Shown: positions 48,401 through 59,430 of the stretch, piece by piece | Layout: each line of letters starts with the position of its first letter | Position numbering within the stretch: the stretch's first letter is position 1 | From: Choristoneura fumiferana | Taxonomy: Eukaryota > Arthropoda > Insecta > Lepidoptera > Tortricidae | Direction: 5' to 3' | NCBI RefSeq assembly: GCF_025370935.1 | Contig: NC_133481.1 | Location: forward strand, 18,837,849-18,901,848 | Length of the DNA stretch: 64,000 nucleotides | Translations under genes and position numbers: made by a program | The notes under the pieces: model-generated | Databases searched by the model: none | Told to the model about the DNA's origin: nothing | The model's input: only the letters and a program-made list of their open reading frames with translations

Positions 48401-49685
48401 TTTATGGTTAGGTTAGGTTATTTTATTTCACTCCTATGATTCGTGTTGGTGACAACGGTTACTTCTTACACTAGAAAAACACATTATCTGGTATTTCAAT
48501 CGTCTTTAATGTCGTTTAAAGTTTCTTCTAAAACAATGAACGTAAGAAGAATATTTCTACTCATTCAATACGATGCTAATGATTTAGGATAACGTAGTTT
48601 TTATTCTATTTCTACATTAAATATTTACCAACCATATAATGTGTCGCGTCGCTATATCTTTTCAATTGTCCCCTTTTAAAAATGTAAATCGCGCATTATG
48701 GAATCAGGTCGCGCAACGTCGTCACGATCTTAAAACGGACCCAGTTCTGCTCCAACTTATAAATGGTAGAATAATCAGTATCATACTGAACACAGAATGC
48801 CATCATAGATAAATTTAGAACCTAAACTAACACCGGACTTGCGAAGATAAAGTTCCGCAACGAACTTTGTCGCTTTGAATCTCATTTTAATTTAATTATG
48901 TATACGTTAGTAGTCTACCTACCTACAGCTTAAAGCGTTAGGGTTCTAACATGCTACGTATGAGTTTATGACTGTTTGGAATAGCAATTGCCTGTTTTTG
49001 TACGTTTCGGAAGACGATGACGCAGCGTTTGCTAGTGTCGTCTTTAAATTGACTATGGCATAGTTTGGGCATGTGATTTCGATCAATGTACTAAAGCGTA
49101 CATTGACTTATAATAAATGGTCCCACGTACACTATATACGCTTATAATTTGTATAGAAAGTCTCGTATCGGTATCTTACAACGTAATTTAACGTTGAATG
49201 ATCGTAAGTCTTTATACTTGCATTGGCTAACGCCTGCAGCTTCGCCCTGTTTTAGAACTCCTAATACCTACCCGTATGAATCTCCGTCCTAATTCCTTTT
49301 TACATTATAAAGGGAATCTCTATGCATAATGTTCAGTTTTTTTGGTCCAAGAGTTTAGTTGGGGCGTTGATTCAGTCAGGACTTTAATTTTTATAAACAA
49401 AAATGTATTTTCCATTTTACTCTACTGCATTAATTTGCATTTTAGCATTAGGTAATTTACATTTTACACATTAAGATCATGAGGAAATTGACGCAAAAGG
49501 ACGTCAAGGTACATCTTAACAACTATTTTTACTGCCATTGTCGGTCCACAACAACTTCAAAACTGTAGTTGCTTCTTCAATACAAATGTAACGGCTAAAT
49601 GCCCTACTTAAAAGTGTCAGGCACTTAATCAATCCTCAAACATCAGTAGACTTTACTCTGAGCTCTCACAATCCCCCTTTTTCAG

Positions 49686-49910
49686 GCATGTCTCGAGCAA
49701 GAAGCGCGAGTGGCGGAGCTCCGTTCTCTCGCCGCGCGTGTGGCCGCAGAAACTGGATCCCGGGCCCTCCAAGCTGATGCCGATGCCCTGGCGAGGCGGC
49801 TGCAGCTGGTCGCTGGTGCGGTCCAAGCGCTAGCAGACCTGGGCGAGGCCAGGCAGCTTGCGAGAGCCAAGGCGCAGCATGTGAAGGAGCAATTCAGTGA
49901 TATGAGACAA
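49686..49910 (+). CDS. Msp300: Msp300 exon: spectrin repeat
   Basis: Acceptor 'cccctttttcag' ends at 49685 and donor 'gtaagc' starts at 49911. It is 75 codons, phase 0 at both ends: ACLEQEARVAELRSLAARVA ... AKAQHVKEQFSDMRQ, an alanine-rich spectrin helix pair. In phase it can follow either the exon at 36421 or the candidate start exon at 40659. Confidence 0.9.
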
Positions 49911-50644
49911 GTAAGCATTTTATACAGGTAGCACTGTTACGACTGTAAAGGTGAAATTTATTTTAAACTAGCTTTTCCCCGTAACTTTGTCTACGAAGAA
50001 ATCTTTTATTGGTATAAAGAAATTTATCGCGCGGGAAGTACGAATTGTTTTACGAAAGTTTTCGTTTTATAGAAACCTACCTCAGACTTCAACAAAAGTC
50101 CAGGTCCAGCCTTTCTCAAGTTTAGCGCTTATCAACACAGATCAGACAGATAGAAGGATAATAGATATTTACACACTGTAGTTCTTGGTTCATCACTTAA
50201 AAAATATTACTCAGGTCAAATTGCGCATGGTCTAACAAAAATAATAATAGATTTAAGTAATAAAACGATGATTTTGGTATGACGAAGCCTACACATACTC
50301 GTACCAATATCAATATGTAACTTGTACATGTGATTAACGGTTCCTGCGCGGTAATGGGTGACCCAGCTATCGGATTCCATTTATGTCAATGCCGTATTTT
50401 ATTATGTGTTGAAATAACAGTTAGTTGTTGGCCCTTAGGGACGTAATGAATAAATATTATGGAATAACGGTTGGCACAGTCAACTACAAAGATATCACAG
50501 ATACTACTTTCTTGACTTAGTATTAAGGTGGTGTGTACATATTTTTATAACATTGGCCGTATCGATAACTTTGTATGTAGTTCACTGTACATATTGCAAC
50601 AAGTAAGAAAAAAAACTAAAGTTAATCAAAATGTTTTGTTGCAG
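49911..50644. other. Intron with dispersed-element fragment
   Basis: A degraded copy of the 'ctagctttt..cccg' element lies at about 49967-50160. Nothing else was recognised. The open frame running into the next exon begins at GTG and is intronic. Confidence 0.6.
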
Positions 50645-52957
50645 GACTTGACCCCACTACACGAAGATGGTGAAATAGTGGAAGATCAGCTTATAGCGCT
50701 TAGACAGAACTTAATCGCGCTAGGTAAGAGCGAAGCTGACATCGTCCCTGCAAGGGAACACCTGCCCGAGATCGACCGCGATGTCTCTGAGGAACACTCC
50801 ATCGTCAGAATCCTTGAGCTATGGCAAGCCATGTTCAGAGATACATTCTTACACTACCACAGGTTGTCAACAGCGTTGGTAAGGTCTGGTGATGCAGCAA
50901 CAGCTTTACGGCTGTGGCATGAATACCTGTTGGACTTGCAATCGTTCCTATCCGGATCTGTGCCAGCTGATTACGAAAACTTAACAGAACATCGCCGATT
51001 GTGCAGAGTACATAGAAATCTACTGGCTTCCCAGAGATCTGTCTTGATCAATGAGCATAAAGAGACCAAACATCGGGACTTAGCAGAAAAGTTTGACACG
51101 TTAACGAATCTTCATAATGAAACTTTGGCAAGAATAGTTGAAAGACACGACGAAGTATCCACCAGAATCGCAGCATGGGATGATTATAGAGAAATCTATA
51201 TTGAGCTATTGAGATGGTTGAAGGAGATGGAGCGCGAGAAAGAAAAGTTGCAGTTAAGATATGTTCATATAAAGAGGATACACAAAATATTGACAAAGGT
51301 ACAAAATCTCTCAGACAAAGTCCCCGAAGGGCGTAAACAAGCGGAAAAACTTTCAGGTAATCTCAAGAAAATATTAGAATTTACGGAAGAGACCTACGGA
51401 GCGTCAGTGAGGATGGAGTACGCAGGTATCGTGAAACGAGTTGACAACCTGAACGCAAGTTTAGATACGTGGCGGGACTTCCTCACTCGCATACTCGGAC
51501 TTATTAACGAATATGAAAATCTTACCAACGATCTCCACAAACAATACTCGAAAACTCAGGACGAAACTATGTCATACTCCGACGAAGATCGTCTGTCGAG
51601 ACCCCAACTCAAAAAGGCCATCGAGAAGTATACGGACTTAAGAACAAAGGTTGACAAGACCGAAACTCAGATTGAAGCGCTCAGCGTGATTCAGGAACAA
51701 CTTAAAGAATGTCTCAGCCCACAAGATATGAGGATAGTAAGCCAAAGGGTGTGGCAGTTGAGACAACAACGAGCGGACTTAGAGCACCAGTTGACCATAA
51801 TTATCCACCGACTACAAGAGCGACTGGAGGTCTACACGATCTTCAGCTCGCGTTTGTTGCGTTTCTCCGAATGGTTAACAACGCTTGAAGGACGTCTCGA
51901 AACTTCTAGTCAAAACAGTGATTTGGGAGCGCTCGACCCGCACGATCTCATCAGGAGAATAACTTCTGATGTTGAGGCGGAGACCGCCATGAAAGAACGC
52001 GAATTTGAATGGCTTACCGAGACTGGCAACGTCCTCATCGATTTATCTAAGAAAGATGAGAAATCTTTCAGCAAGGCAACCAGCAAACAGCTCAGTGAAG
52101 TGACCGGACGCTGGCAAAGGCTACAAGAGAGCGGTCGAGCCAGGATTACGAAGATAAACGAGCTTCTCGAGACAATCACACAACTGGAAGAAAGGTTGAC
52201 CGAGATAAGACTTAAATTACATACTATCGAATCTAACCTCACCACCACCGTCATCATCCAAGTGCTGACAACCAGAGCCGTCGACGAGAAATTCCAGGAA
52301 CGCGACGAGATACACAAAAATATCGAGGCGGTCAGCGGCGAAGTCGGCGAAACGCTGAATCTCTGCGAAATGGTATTCAACGACTCTGATATTCTACGAG
52401 GCAACTTCGACCTCCGCAACTTGCACACGGGCGTGGACATCGTCGAAAAGAAATGGAAGAACATCTGCGACATGTCTGAGCGCCGAAAGAATACACTGAA
52501 AGAGATCCGCAAGTCCGCCGAACTGGCGAATTCATTACTGCCCAAGGTGGAAAAGAAGCTGGATTCGGTCGAGAAACGGGTGGAGAAGATCGAGACCAGA
52601 AAGCAGCGAGGGGACAAGGACGACGAGAGCGTCTCTAAAGCTGTTATCAAGGAATTGGATGCGTTGGAAGGAGACGTGAAGCGGTTGGAGGATGCGTACA
52701 GTCGCGTGGCGTCGGCGCGCGGCGTGGAGTTGCGCGGGGAGGCCGCGGACGCGGCGGCGCGGTTGCGGACGGCCGTTCGGCGCTGGCAGCAGCTGCGCGG
52801 GCGCGTGGACGCGGCGGGCGCCGACCGCCACCGCCAGTTCGTGGCGGCGCACGGCCGCGCCGTCATCGCGCTGGCCGAGGCTGACGTGCGGCTCACGAGG
52901 GCGCTGCATCTCGCTCCGACGCCTCTCGACAAAGTCGCAACTCTGGCGGAACTTATG
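50645..52957 (+). CDS. Msp300: Msp300 exon: long spectrin rod segment
   Basis: Acceptor 'gttttgttgcag' ends at 50644 and donor 'gtgagt' starts at 52958. It is 771 codons, phase 0 at both ends. It encodes a run of about seven spectrin repeats by length, with recurrent tryptophans (ILELWQAMF, AAWDDYREIYIELLRWLKEM, LDTWRDFLTRIL, FSEWLTTLEGRL, VEKKWKNICD). The last 200 bases (about 52700-52920) switch from moderate to very high GC. The full frame upstream of 50645 is intronic. Confidence 0.93.
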
Positions 52958-53574
52958 GTGAGTAATACAGTTAACCTTTGTGAGGGAGAGATTATGTATG
53001 TTTTCGGATTGCCATTTGTCATCCACCACTGACATCACCTAAAAAGTATAAGGAACTCTATAAGTAGAAATCTTCGCTCTCATCTCCAAAGCTATCTAAG
53101 TTCGTCACTGGTGGATACACTCACCAGCACCAATATCTGAACAACAAGCGTGCATAAATATCTGATACGATTCTATTTCTAGGGCCGGCAGGACGTGTCA
53201 GATATTTTTGCACGGTCCGCTGGGGCAGATATTAATGCTGGTGACTGTACTTTAAAGAAAACTTCATCATAATGTAAGAAGACCCTTATAATTTTACATG
53301 GTTACGCCCGCAACTTTTCCTCTGCTTCACATTTTTATCCCGAAATCGTATTTTCTTCAAAAATTGTCCTGACGATTACAAACAACAAAAACATTAGTCA
53401 AATTTGATGATCAGGTTAGAGTACCAGTAAGCGGAACTGCGAGTTAAATGGAAGTGAAAAAGGACTTCCTTTCCCCGTAGCTTCACTTCCCACCTAACCT
53501 TTTGGAGATCGACTTTAAGGTCAAAGTTAAAGACTATAGTGTAACTAGACCCCAGAATGCAAATTGTATTTCAG
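52958..53574. other. Intron with palindromic element
   Basis: A 132-base inverted-repeat element lies at 53117-53248 ('cactcaccagcaccaatatc' against 'gatattaatgctggtgac'). Otherwise it is AT-rich and featureless. Confidence 0.6.
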
Positions 53575-53763
53575 GGTGTGGAACAAGAACTCGCCGAATG
53601 CGAAGTCCTGGTGCAGGAAGCCGACAAGCTGTCGGCCGGCGTGGCGACCCTGCCAGGAGTGGCGGACATGGTGGCTGAATACCGCGCTCTGTACACTGAC
53701 GTGAGGACCAGGCTTGATGTGGCGCGGGCTGAGATCGTTAGAGATGTGGACTCAGCTGTGCAG
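53575..53763 (+). CDS. Msp300: Msp300 exon: spectrin repeat
   Basis: Acceptor 'attgtatttcag' ends at 53574 and donor 'gtaagg' starts at 53764. It is 63 codons, phase 0 at both ends: GVEQELAECEVLVQEADKLS ... RAEIVRDVDSAVQ. The pattern is spectrin helix B and C. Confidence 0.9.
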
Positions 53764-54193
53764 GTAAGGAAGATTTTAAAAAGGAGGATACCAGCTCGAA
53801 ATATTAAACGACAAGCGGCTGTTTTTGGCTGATATGTCCTCGACTTGTCATATCTTACATGTGCTATGTGTTAGAACGGTATTGGTTTAAATATGTTTAA
53901 TATGAGAGCGAGACAGAGAGTGACATAACACAAGTCATCATAACACATTGCATCAGATAAATATGAATTTCACCATTTTAATACTGTTCTGATGCGTTCC
54001 GTCACGTGAGGCAAATATAAATCTAGGGTTACGGTTAATTTCCTTCCTCAGACTTTTCTTCTTAGGGGGAGTTCTTTCAGACCCTAATAGGTGTGTTCCC
54101 ACTAATTCCATTGACAGTACTCTTATAGAGTACAAAGTCTACACTGTTACAACATGGTTATAACTTACCACTGAATGTAACCCTTTCTTCCAG

Positions 54194-54573
54194 GTTGACA
54201 CCCTAAAATGGGAGACAGACGCTTCACTTCAAGTAGACACGTTAACGTCTAAAGAAACCTATCGAGTAGAACTTGCATCAGCAGTGAAAGAAGCCTCAGA
54301 TTGTCTAGAAGCCTTAAGAACAGCACTACTCCACCAGCCAAAAGAAAACGCGGGCAGTGACGAACTGGCAACTGCTGCGAAAGAAATTGCCAAAGCTGGC
54401 GCCAAGCCTGGCCAAATACTGGAGTTGGCCAAACATTTGTCAGAACTACTCTTGACGGAATGTGATGCGACCGAAGAAGAAGCTATGCTCAAGGATGTTG
54501 AATCATTAGCGTTGAGATACGAAGACCTTCTAGCGCAAGCGAAGAAGAGGGAACTCCAAATAAACAATCTGAG
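54194..54573 (+). CDS. Msp300: Msp300 exon: spectrin repeats
   Basis: Acceptor 'cctttcttccag' ends at 54193 and donor 'gtatgt' starts at 54574. It starts phase 0, has 126 codons and leaves two bases (AG), completed by C at 57157 to give serine. The product VDTLKWETDASLQVDTLTSK ... LAQAKKRELQINNLR is helical. Reading through the donor gives an unrelated tail to 54730, which I take as intronic. Confidence 0.9.
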
Positions 54574-57156
54574 GTATGTTCAGATGAAATCTGTGGTAGT
54601 TATATGTCTGAATTTTACGATTTGTAGCACTAGCACTTTTGCATTTTGGTGTCGGGGCTTTGTGAATACTGTGAACTGCGCGTTTTCTGATCCTTTGGTC
54701 ATCGGAAATGATCTTGGATATACATTATAACTGGTTACTTTTTCAAAAATGCTATATTATTGTTATTGACTTCAAATAAAAAAACATTTTGAATGAAACT
54801 TAATACCGACATGTAAAAGTCGCCAGTTTCAAAAAATTTAAACGTTTCTTGACAAACTTTTAAATACTTGAACTTGAATTAATTTAAGACTTGCTGTGGA
54901 AGACTTTGACCTGTAATTAATATAGACCGCTCCGAGCATGCAAATACTTATCTAATACGCTCCCAATAAAGGAAACTTTCTTTCTTAAGCATTTGCATGA
55001 CTTCAGTCGTGGTATTTGTGAAAACGTTTTGTGAAGTGTGGTCGGGCAGATGTACCGTTTTTTCAACAGCGCAGTTTCATTTTTATACAACTACATTGTT
55101 CTCTAACTTTTTTGGATTATTCTTCTTATGATTTTATCTGATTTCATAACAATTATTTATTTATCAATAAAAAAATATACCTAGTAAGTATTACAGTAAA
55201 AAAACCAATTCATAATATCATATTGAGATTCAATCAAGTATTCCAATTCGGGATTACTTGAAGATCTTCTCGTTGATATAAGTGTTATTGTAAATATCTA
55301 CAAAAGTATTGGAGTACTGGAGTAGGTTGCTCATTTTCGAAATAATTGTCACTAAATTCTTATAATTTTCTTATTTTTTTAATGAAATACCTTCTCAATT
55401 TTTTTAGGTAGTTCCGGAACTAACCGGCACATATAAAACAAAACAAGCAGTTTATAGATTTATTCTGATCGAGAATACACATGTATTAAGTTTCTGTTAA
55501 AAATACCATTTTTATTTCATGCTTTTTTTGCTGACTATACTTTTTGTTGACTGTACCTACTGGTATTGTCATTCATCAATATTATTATGTTACACCACGG
55601 TTTCAAGTTTACAAGATTTACCCCTGTTTCTTCATACATTGATTAAATTTATTTGACGGATAAAAATGTGATGCCTTCTCTGTTTGTCTCGTTCGAATAG
55701 ACGGAGACGGCATCACATTTATCCGTCTGATAAAATTAATCAATGGGTGGTGAAACAGTCCCTTAACTTATTTAACAACAACAAACAGGGCGATTATAAA
55801 ATAAAAGCTTGTAAAAGTTAATTTTATTGAAATTCTGTTAACCACACTCCACAAACTCGAAGTCTTCGCGCGTCTATATGCACTCAGAGACAAAATTATA
55901 GTCTCGCTCTACGTATAAGCAGTTTAAAGGCCGCCGCTATAATTTTGTCCCTGTGTAGTTACGGTCGTGTTAACAGCTTCTTAACCGGCATGGCCTAAAC
56001 ACGCCGTTTTCTGGTTCTCTAGGTTACCGCACTCAGCATCGTACGCGCTCACGTGCGAACAGTGAGTACTCGCTTTTTCTAATTTTATTAATCTACTGGC
56101 CTGGCATGCCAGTTTTTATCCTAGACGTAAGCATATATCACCGTACGCGGGTGAAGGATGCGTGCTTCGTCCGCGATAAATGCTGGTGTGCTTGGCCCCG
56201 TTGGTGTATCTACTTGCACTGTACACCTTTTTACAGGAGACGCCATTTATTTAGGATTTAAGATGTTTCCACTGTTATTGTTCAATATAGTTGTAATATC
56301 GACACCGATAATGGTTGGGACATTGATTAAACTCCGTAGGTTGTTTTCTTGCTATCGTGTCATACAATTTAAACTGAATTACCTATTGCAAAATAACCTT
56401 TTATCATTTAATTCAAGTAGGTGACTATTATTACTATCATCTTCATTGTTTTATGAAGGCTATTTTAATATATTAACTTTTGAAAATGATTGGCAAGAAA
56501 ACAGCGATGCATGTTTTTATTTTGTCGTAGTTAGTTGCACTTATTTATTAAAAACAATGTTAATATTTGTTTTATTTGCACTGCACTTGTACTTGTACCA
56601 CTTATGTACACTTGATTAGTTGCTTTTTATTTTAATTTAATACTTTTTACATGTACTATTTTTTCTCCCACAAATTGGATAAAAGATGGCCATCATCTTT
56701 ACGTTGTACTTAGCAGTAACTAATTATTCTTTTATTTAGTCGAATATTTAGTTAAAAAATGTTGTTAGGAAGACATCTACCGACGCACGGCTTAAGCCGA
56801 TCGAAAAAACTTTATACCCTGCAATAATAATAGTACCTATCTCAATACAGCCTGGTGACAGACGGACGGGCGTTTTTACCCTTTGGGTACGGAACCCTAA
56901 AAAGCAATTCCTTGATCCTTATGCTTCCTTAAGGTTTTTGGTCTTTGGCCTTAAGACGACTCGACCAAAAAAAAAAAAGTCAATCGACCTCTTTCGCAAT
57001 CTTATTGCCTAGCTAGACATAAAAAAAAATATGGATCTGGGGACACCCTCATGCGATGTATTTGAATCGGTACACAGCTCCTATACTTCCTATGGCCTAT
57101 CGTTTCCTTATGAAGAGTTCATAGGGTCCACGTCATAACCATTCTCAATCCCGTAG
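54574..57156. other. Intron, AT-rich, repeat fragments
   Basis: It holds a fragment of the 48035-type repeat (about 55520-55590), copy 3 of the TTA-family MITE (55621-55762), a small inverted pair 'acaaaattatag' / 'ctataattttgt' (about 55892-55955) and a 'tttgggtacggaaccctaaa' repeat tail (56881-56902). No exon was found. Confidence 0.6.
55621..55762. mobile_element. Palindromic MITE, TTA family, copy 3
   Basis: The arms pair ('gatgccttctctgtttg' / 'agacggcatcac'; 'attgattaaattta' / 'attaatcaatgggtgg'). TTA flanks both ends (55618-55620 and 55763-55765). Sequence and length match copies 1 and 2; divergence between arms is intermediate. Confidence 0.88.
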
Positions 57157-57319
57157 CGAATCCGGCCGGCTGACTTGCCCGCTGTGTTCGGAGCGCAACT
57201 GGAAGCAACTGGACAATGACCTGTGGAGGCTGGAGCAGTGGCTACAGTTCGCCGAGGCCACGGAGGAGGGCCGCGGGGAACCGCCAGAGGTCTACGACCA
57301 GCTCGAGGACGCTATACAG
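57157..57319 (+). CDS. Msp300: Msp300 exon: CPLC motif and spectrin helix
   Basis: Acceptor 'tctcaatcccgtag' ends at 57156 and donor 'gtgact' starts at 57320. One base completes the serine codon, then 54 codons: ESGRLTCPLCSERNWKQLDN, DLWRLEQWLQFAEATEE ... LEDAIQ. The acceptor was chosen over an AG at 57192-57193 because only this one fits the phase left by the previous exon. The CxxC pair is unusual for a spectrin repeat. The WxxLxxDLWxLExWL core is a classic helix A of the KASH-proximal rod. Confidence 0.85.
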
Positions 57320-57597
57320 GTGACTATGATTATCACTTAAGATTACTTGCGGAATGTTCAGAGAACAGAAAATATGCTAGGGATAAAAAAAAAACCAAAT
57401 CGGCTCATAAATGACGGAGTTCTGAGACTTCTGAGGTAACAAACATAAAAATAAAATAAAAAATAATACAACCGAACTTTCTATGGCCGTCTTAGTTGTC
57501 CTTGTACTTGACGTCTATGTCTGACCTCTCTGTCCGACGGGATTCACGCCCAGGACCTCTAGCATCATCAAGATCAGTAGCATGTTGTTGTCCCCAG

Positions 57598-57835
57598 GAC
57601 CACCGCGAGTTCCTCCTGGACCTGGACTCGCACAAGTCCATCGTGGTGTCCCTGAACGTGGTGGGCGCGCACGTGGCGGCGCACGCGGCGGCGGCGGCGG
57701 CGGCGGACGCCAGCCGCGTGCGCGCGCGCCTCGCCGCCGCCAACCAGCGCTGGGACGCCGCCTGCGCCGCCGCCGGCGTCTGGCAGGGGAAGCTGCAGCG
57801 CGCGCTCGTGCATAATCAGCAGTTCCACGACATCG
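57598..57835 (+). CDS. Msp300: Msp300 exon: spectrin repeat with polyalanine run
   Basis: Acceptor 'ttgtccccag' ends at 57597 and donor 'gtgact' starts at 57836. It starts phase 0 and ends with one base (79 codons plus G). DHREFLLDLDSHKSIVVSLN precedes a GCG-repeat-encoded run of alanines (AAHAAAAAAADASRVRARL), then NQRWDAACAAAGVWQGKLQ and HNQQFHDI. The heptad pattern fits a spectrin repeat. Confidence 0.88.
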
Positions 57836-57961
57836 GTGACTTATTTATTTATTTGTCACACAAAAATACAGCATTCAGTACAGTGAAAGCCAAAACGATG
57901 TAAAATTGAAATTATACTATAAAAACGCAAATAAGTTTTTGGTAAAAATTAAATTTTTAAT

Positions 57962-58225
57962 AAAAGCTTTTTTTTGCTGACTGTACTTTTTGTTGACTCT
58001 ACTTGTATTGTCACCCAAACTACAGTTGCATACCAAATATCAAGTGGATGTCATTAATCGTTGAAGTGTTCCGTCCTGTGGAGACGATCCTGGCCGGACT
58101 ACCAGGATGTCACTACCAGTTGTATTGTCACGCAATTTACATAAGTATACCAAATTTCAAGTCAATCCAACTACTGGAAGTTGGTCGAATTTAACTTGCA
58201 AGATTTGATAACAGACTGGCAGACA
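57962..58225 (-). mobile_element. Dispersed repeat, inverted partner of 48035-48305
   Basis: Its reverse complement follows the 48035 element block by block ('aaatcttgcaagttaaat', 'agtgacatcctg', 'gtcaacaaaaagtacagt'). It ends about 55 bases before the next exon. Confidence 0.8.
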
Positions 58226-58279
58226 GGATCAGCGGTGGTGGCCACTTGCGGCCCTGTGTGTGTGTACGCGCTTGTCCAG

Positions 58280-58502
58280 TCAGCGTGCCGCTGGTCGGCC
58301 CCGGCGGCGGAGCGCGGGTGCGCGCGCGCGAGCCGCTGCGGCTGGACCGCGCGGGCGCCGACCTGCAGCGCGACTTCCGCCGCTTCAGCGAGCTGCGCGA
58401 CGACCTGACGCGCGCGGAGCCCAGGGTGCACGCGCTGCATGACGCCGCGCAACTCTTGCGTAGCGGGGACGCGCCGCCCAACTCTGACGACATCTGCCGG
58501 AG
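58280..58502 (+). CDS. Msp300: Msp300 exon: spectrin repeat
   Basis: Acceptor 'gcgcttgtccag' ends at 58279 and donor 'gtaaca' starts at 58503. Two bases complete a valine codon, and two bases (AG) are left at the end. The product SVPLVGPGGGARVRAREPLR then LDRAGADLQRDFRRFSELRD ... NSDDICR is a proline- and glycine-rich linker and a helix. A second AG at 58282-58283 would shift the frame, so it is not used. It is extremely GC-rich. Confidence 0.85.
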
Positions 58503-58544
58503 GTAACAGTTACTAGTCGAGACTACAGTCGGCCGCAGGTTTGG

Positions 58545-58590
58545 TAGCAGGGATGCGCCACCGAATTCTGATGGCATCTGCGGGAGGTAC
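58545..58590 (+). pseudogene. Decayed duplicate of the exon 3' end with donor
   Basis: The stretch 'tagcagggatgcgccacc' through 'ggcatctgcgggaggtac' mirrors 58460-58505 ('tagcggggacgcgccgcc' through 'gacatctgccggaggtaa') with about one change in six. It lies about 85 bases downstream and includes a donor-like 'aggtac'. No matching 5' half is present. Confidence 0.75.
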
Positions 58591-58605
58591 TTTAATATCC
58601 CTAAT

Positions 58606-59006
58606 TACCACACTAATCGATCGATTGTTATCGAAACACAACACAAGCTGAGACAGGCACCCATTGCCAAACTCTTTACCAAACAACTTTTTTTTTATTC
58701 ACAAAAATTCAAAGTTTCACCAACCTGTTCTTGGCATTTTTTTATTGATGGTAAAGTGGATTTGTTAACTTCGCTCAAGCTTCAGCAAGTGGCAAGTCAG
58801 AAATACTGGTGACACATTTTTAGCGATATTTTTTTTTTTGTTTGATTTTTTGATTCAAAGGCATAAATGTATCTATCGACCAACAGTTCATTTCATGCCA
58901 GTCGATCGGCTGTTTATCAATCGTTTGTCAACCGGTATCCATCGATCGGCCAGACCTACCACACCAATCGATCGATGTCGATAGCTATCGATGAATTAGT
59001 GTGGTT
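58606..59006. mobile_element. Inverted-repeat element with 'accacactaatcgatcgat' end
   Basis: The left end 'accacactaatcgatcgat' pairs with the right end 'gatgaattagtgtggt'. A second internal 'accacaccaatcgatcgatg' copy lies at about 58957. About 400 bases, AT-rich interior, no coding capacity. Confidence 0.6.
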
Positions 59007-59285
59007 ATTCATAACATGGGAAAAAATATAAAAAATAAATAAATAACTTGCTTTGTCCGTGTACCTATTTAACCGACTCAAATGTAAAAAAACCGTGAAT
59101 GGACAACAAAAATAATAATAGTTTTAGTGCTAGTTTGAGTCTTAGTTTTAGGTGGTACTTATCGAGCCAAAATAAATCTTTCTTTCTTTTCTTTTTTTCT
59201 TAACTCCTCTTCGCAACATTTTCTTAATTAACTTAAGTAACAGCAATTCAGAAATAAATATTTGTTATTTGTTGTCAATCACTAG

Positions 59286-59430
59286 ACTGGGCGAGCTGCG
59301 CCTGCGTCTCCAATCGCTCCGCAAGCTGTCCGGCGTGTACGCGCTGAAGCTGGGCGCGGCGCTCGCGCGGCAGCCGCGCGCCACGTCCGCACTCGCCGCC
59401 GTCGCCGCCGCCGCCGCCGCCGCTCCCATG
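59286..59430 (+). CDS. Msp300: Msp300 exon: spectrin helix with polyalanine run
   Basis: Acceptor 'gttgtcaatcactag' ends at 59285 and donor 'gtaaac' starts at 59431. One base completes an arginine codon, then 48 codons: LGELRLRLQSLRKLSGVYAL ... LAAVAAAAAAAPM. The last part is a GCC-repeat-encoded alanine run. It ends phase 0, just before the acidic exon at 61140. Confidence 0.87.

Larger units (their letters stand above)
36548..49685. other. 13.1 kb intron, repeat-rich, with one candidate start exon
   Basis: No constitutive exon was found. Contents are a long-armed inverted-repeat element (37600-37838), a retrotransposon 3' end (about 38365-38560), a hAT-like element (39090-39309), a candidate promoter and first coding exon (40558-40673), inverted-repeat elements (41965-42112 and 42805-43224), lepidopteran repeat fragments (42239-42445, 48035-48305 and 48325-48400), a 78-base tandem duplication (42475-42630), degenerate 'ggtccctatt' units (43719-43815) and a short inverted repeat (47527-47602). 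The rest is AT-rich with nothing recognised. Confidence 0.7.

Noticed and set aside
50528..50644. Extra N-terminal residues before the 771-codon exon
   Set aside because: The frame starts at GTG and passes through the acceptor 'gttttgttgcag', so it is intronic.
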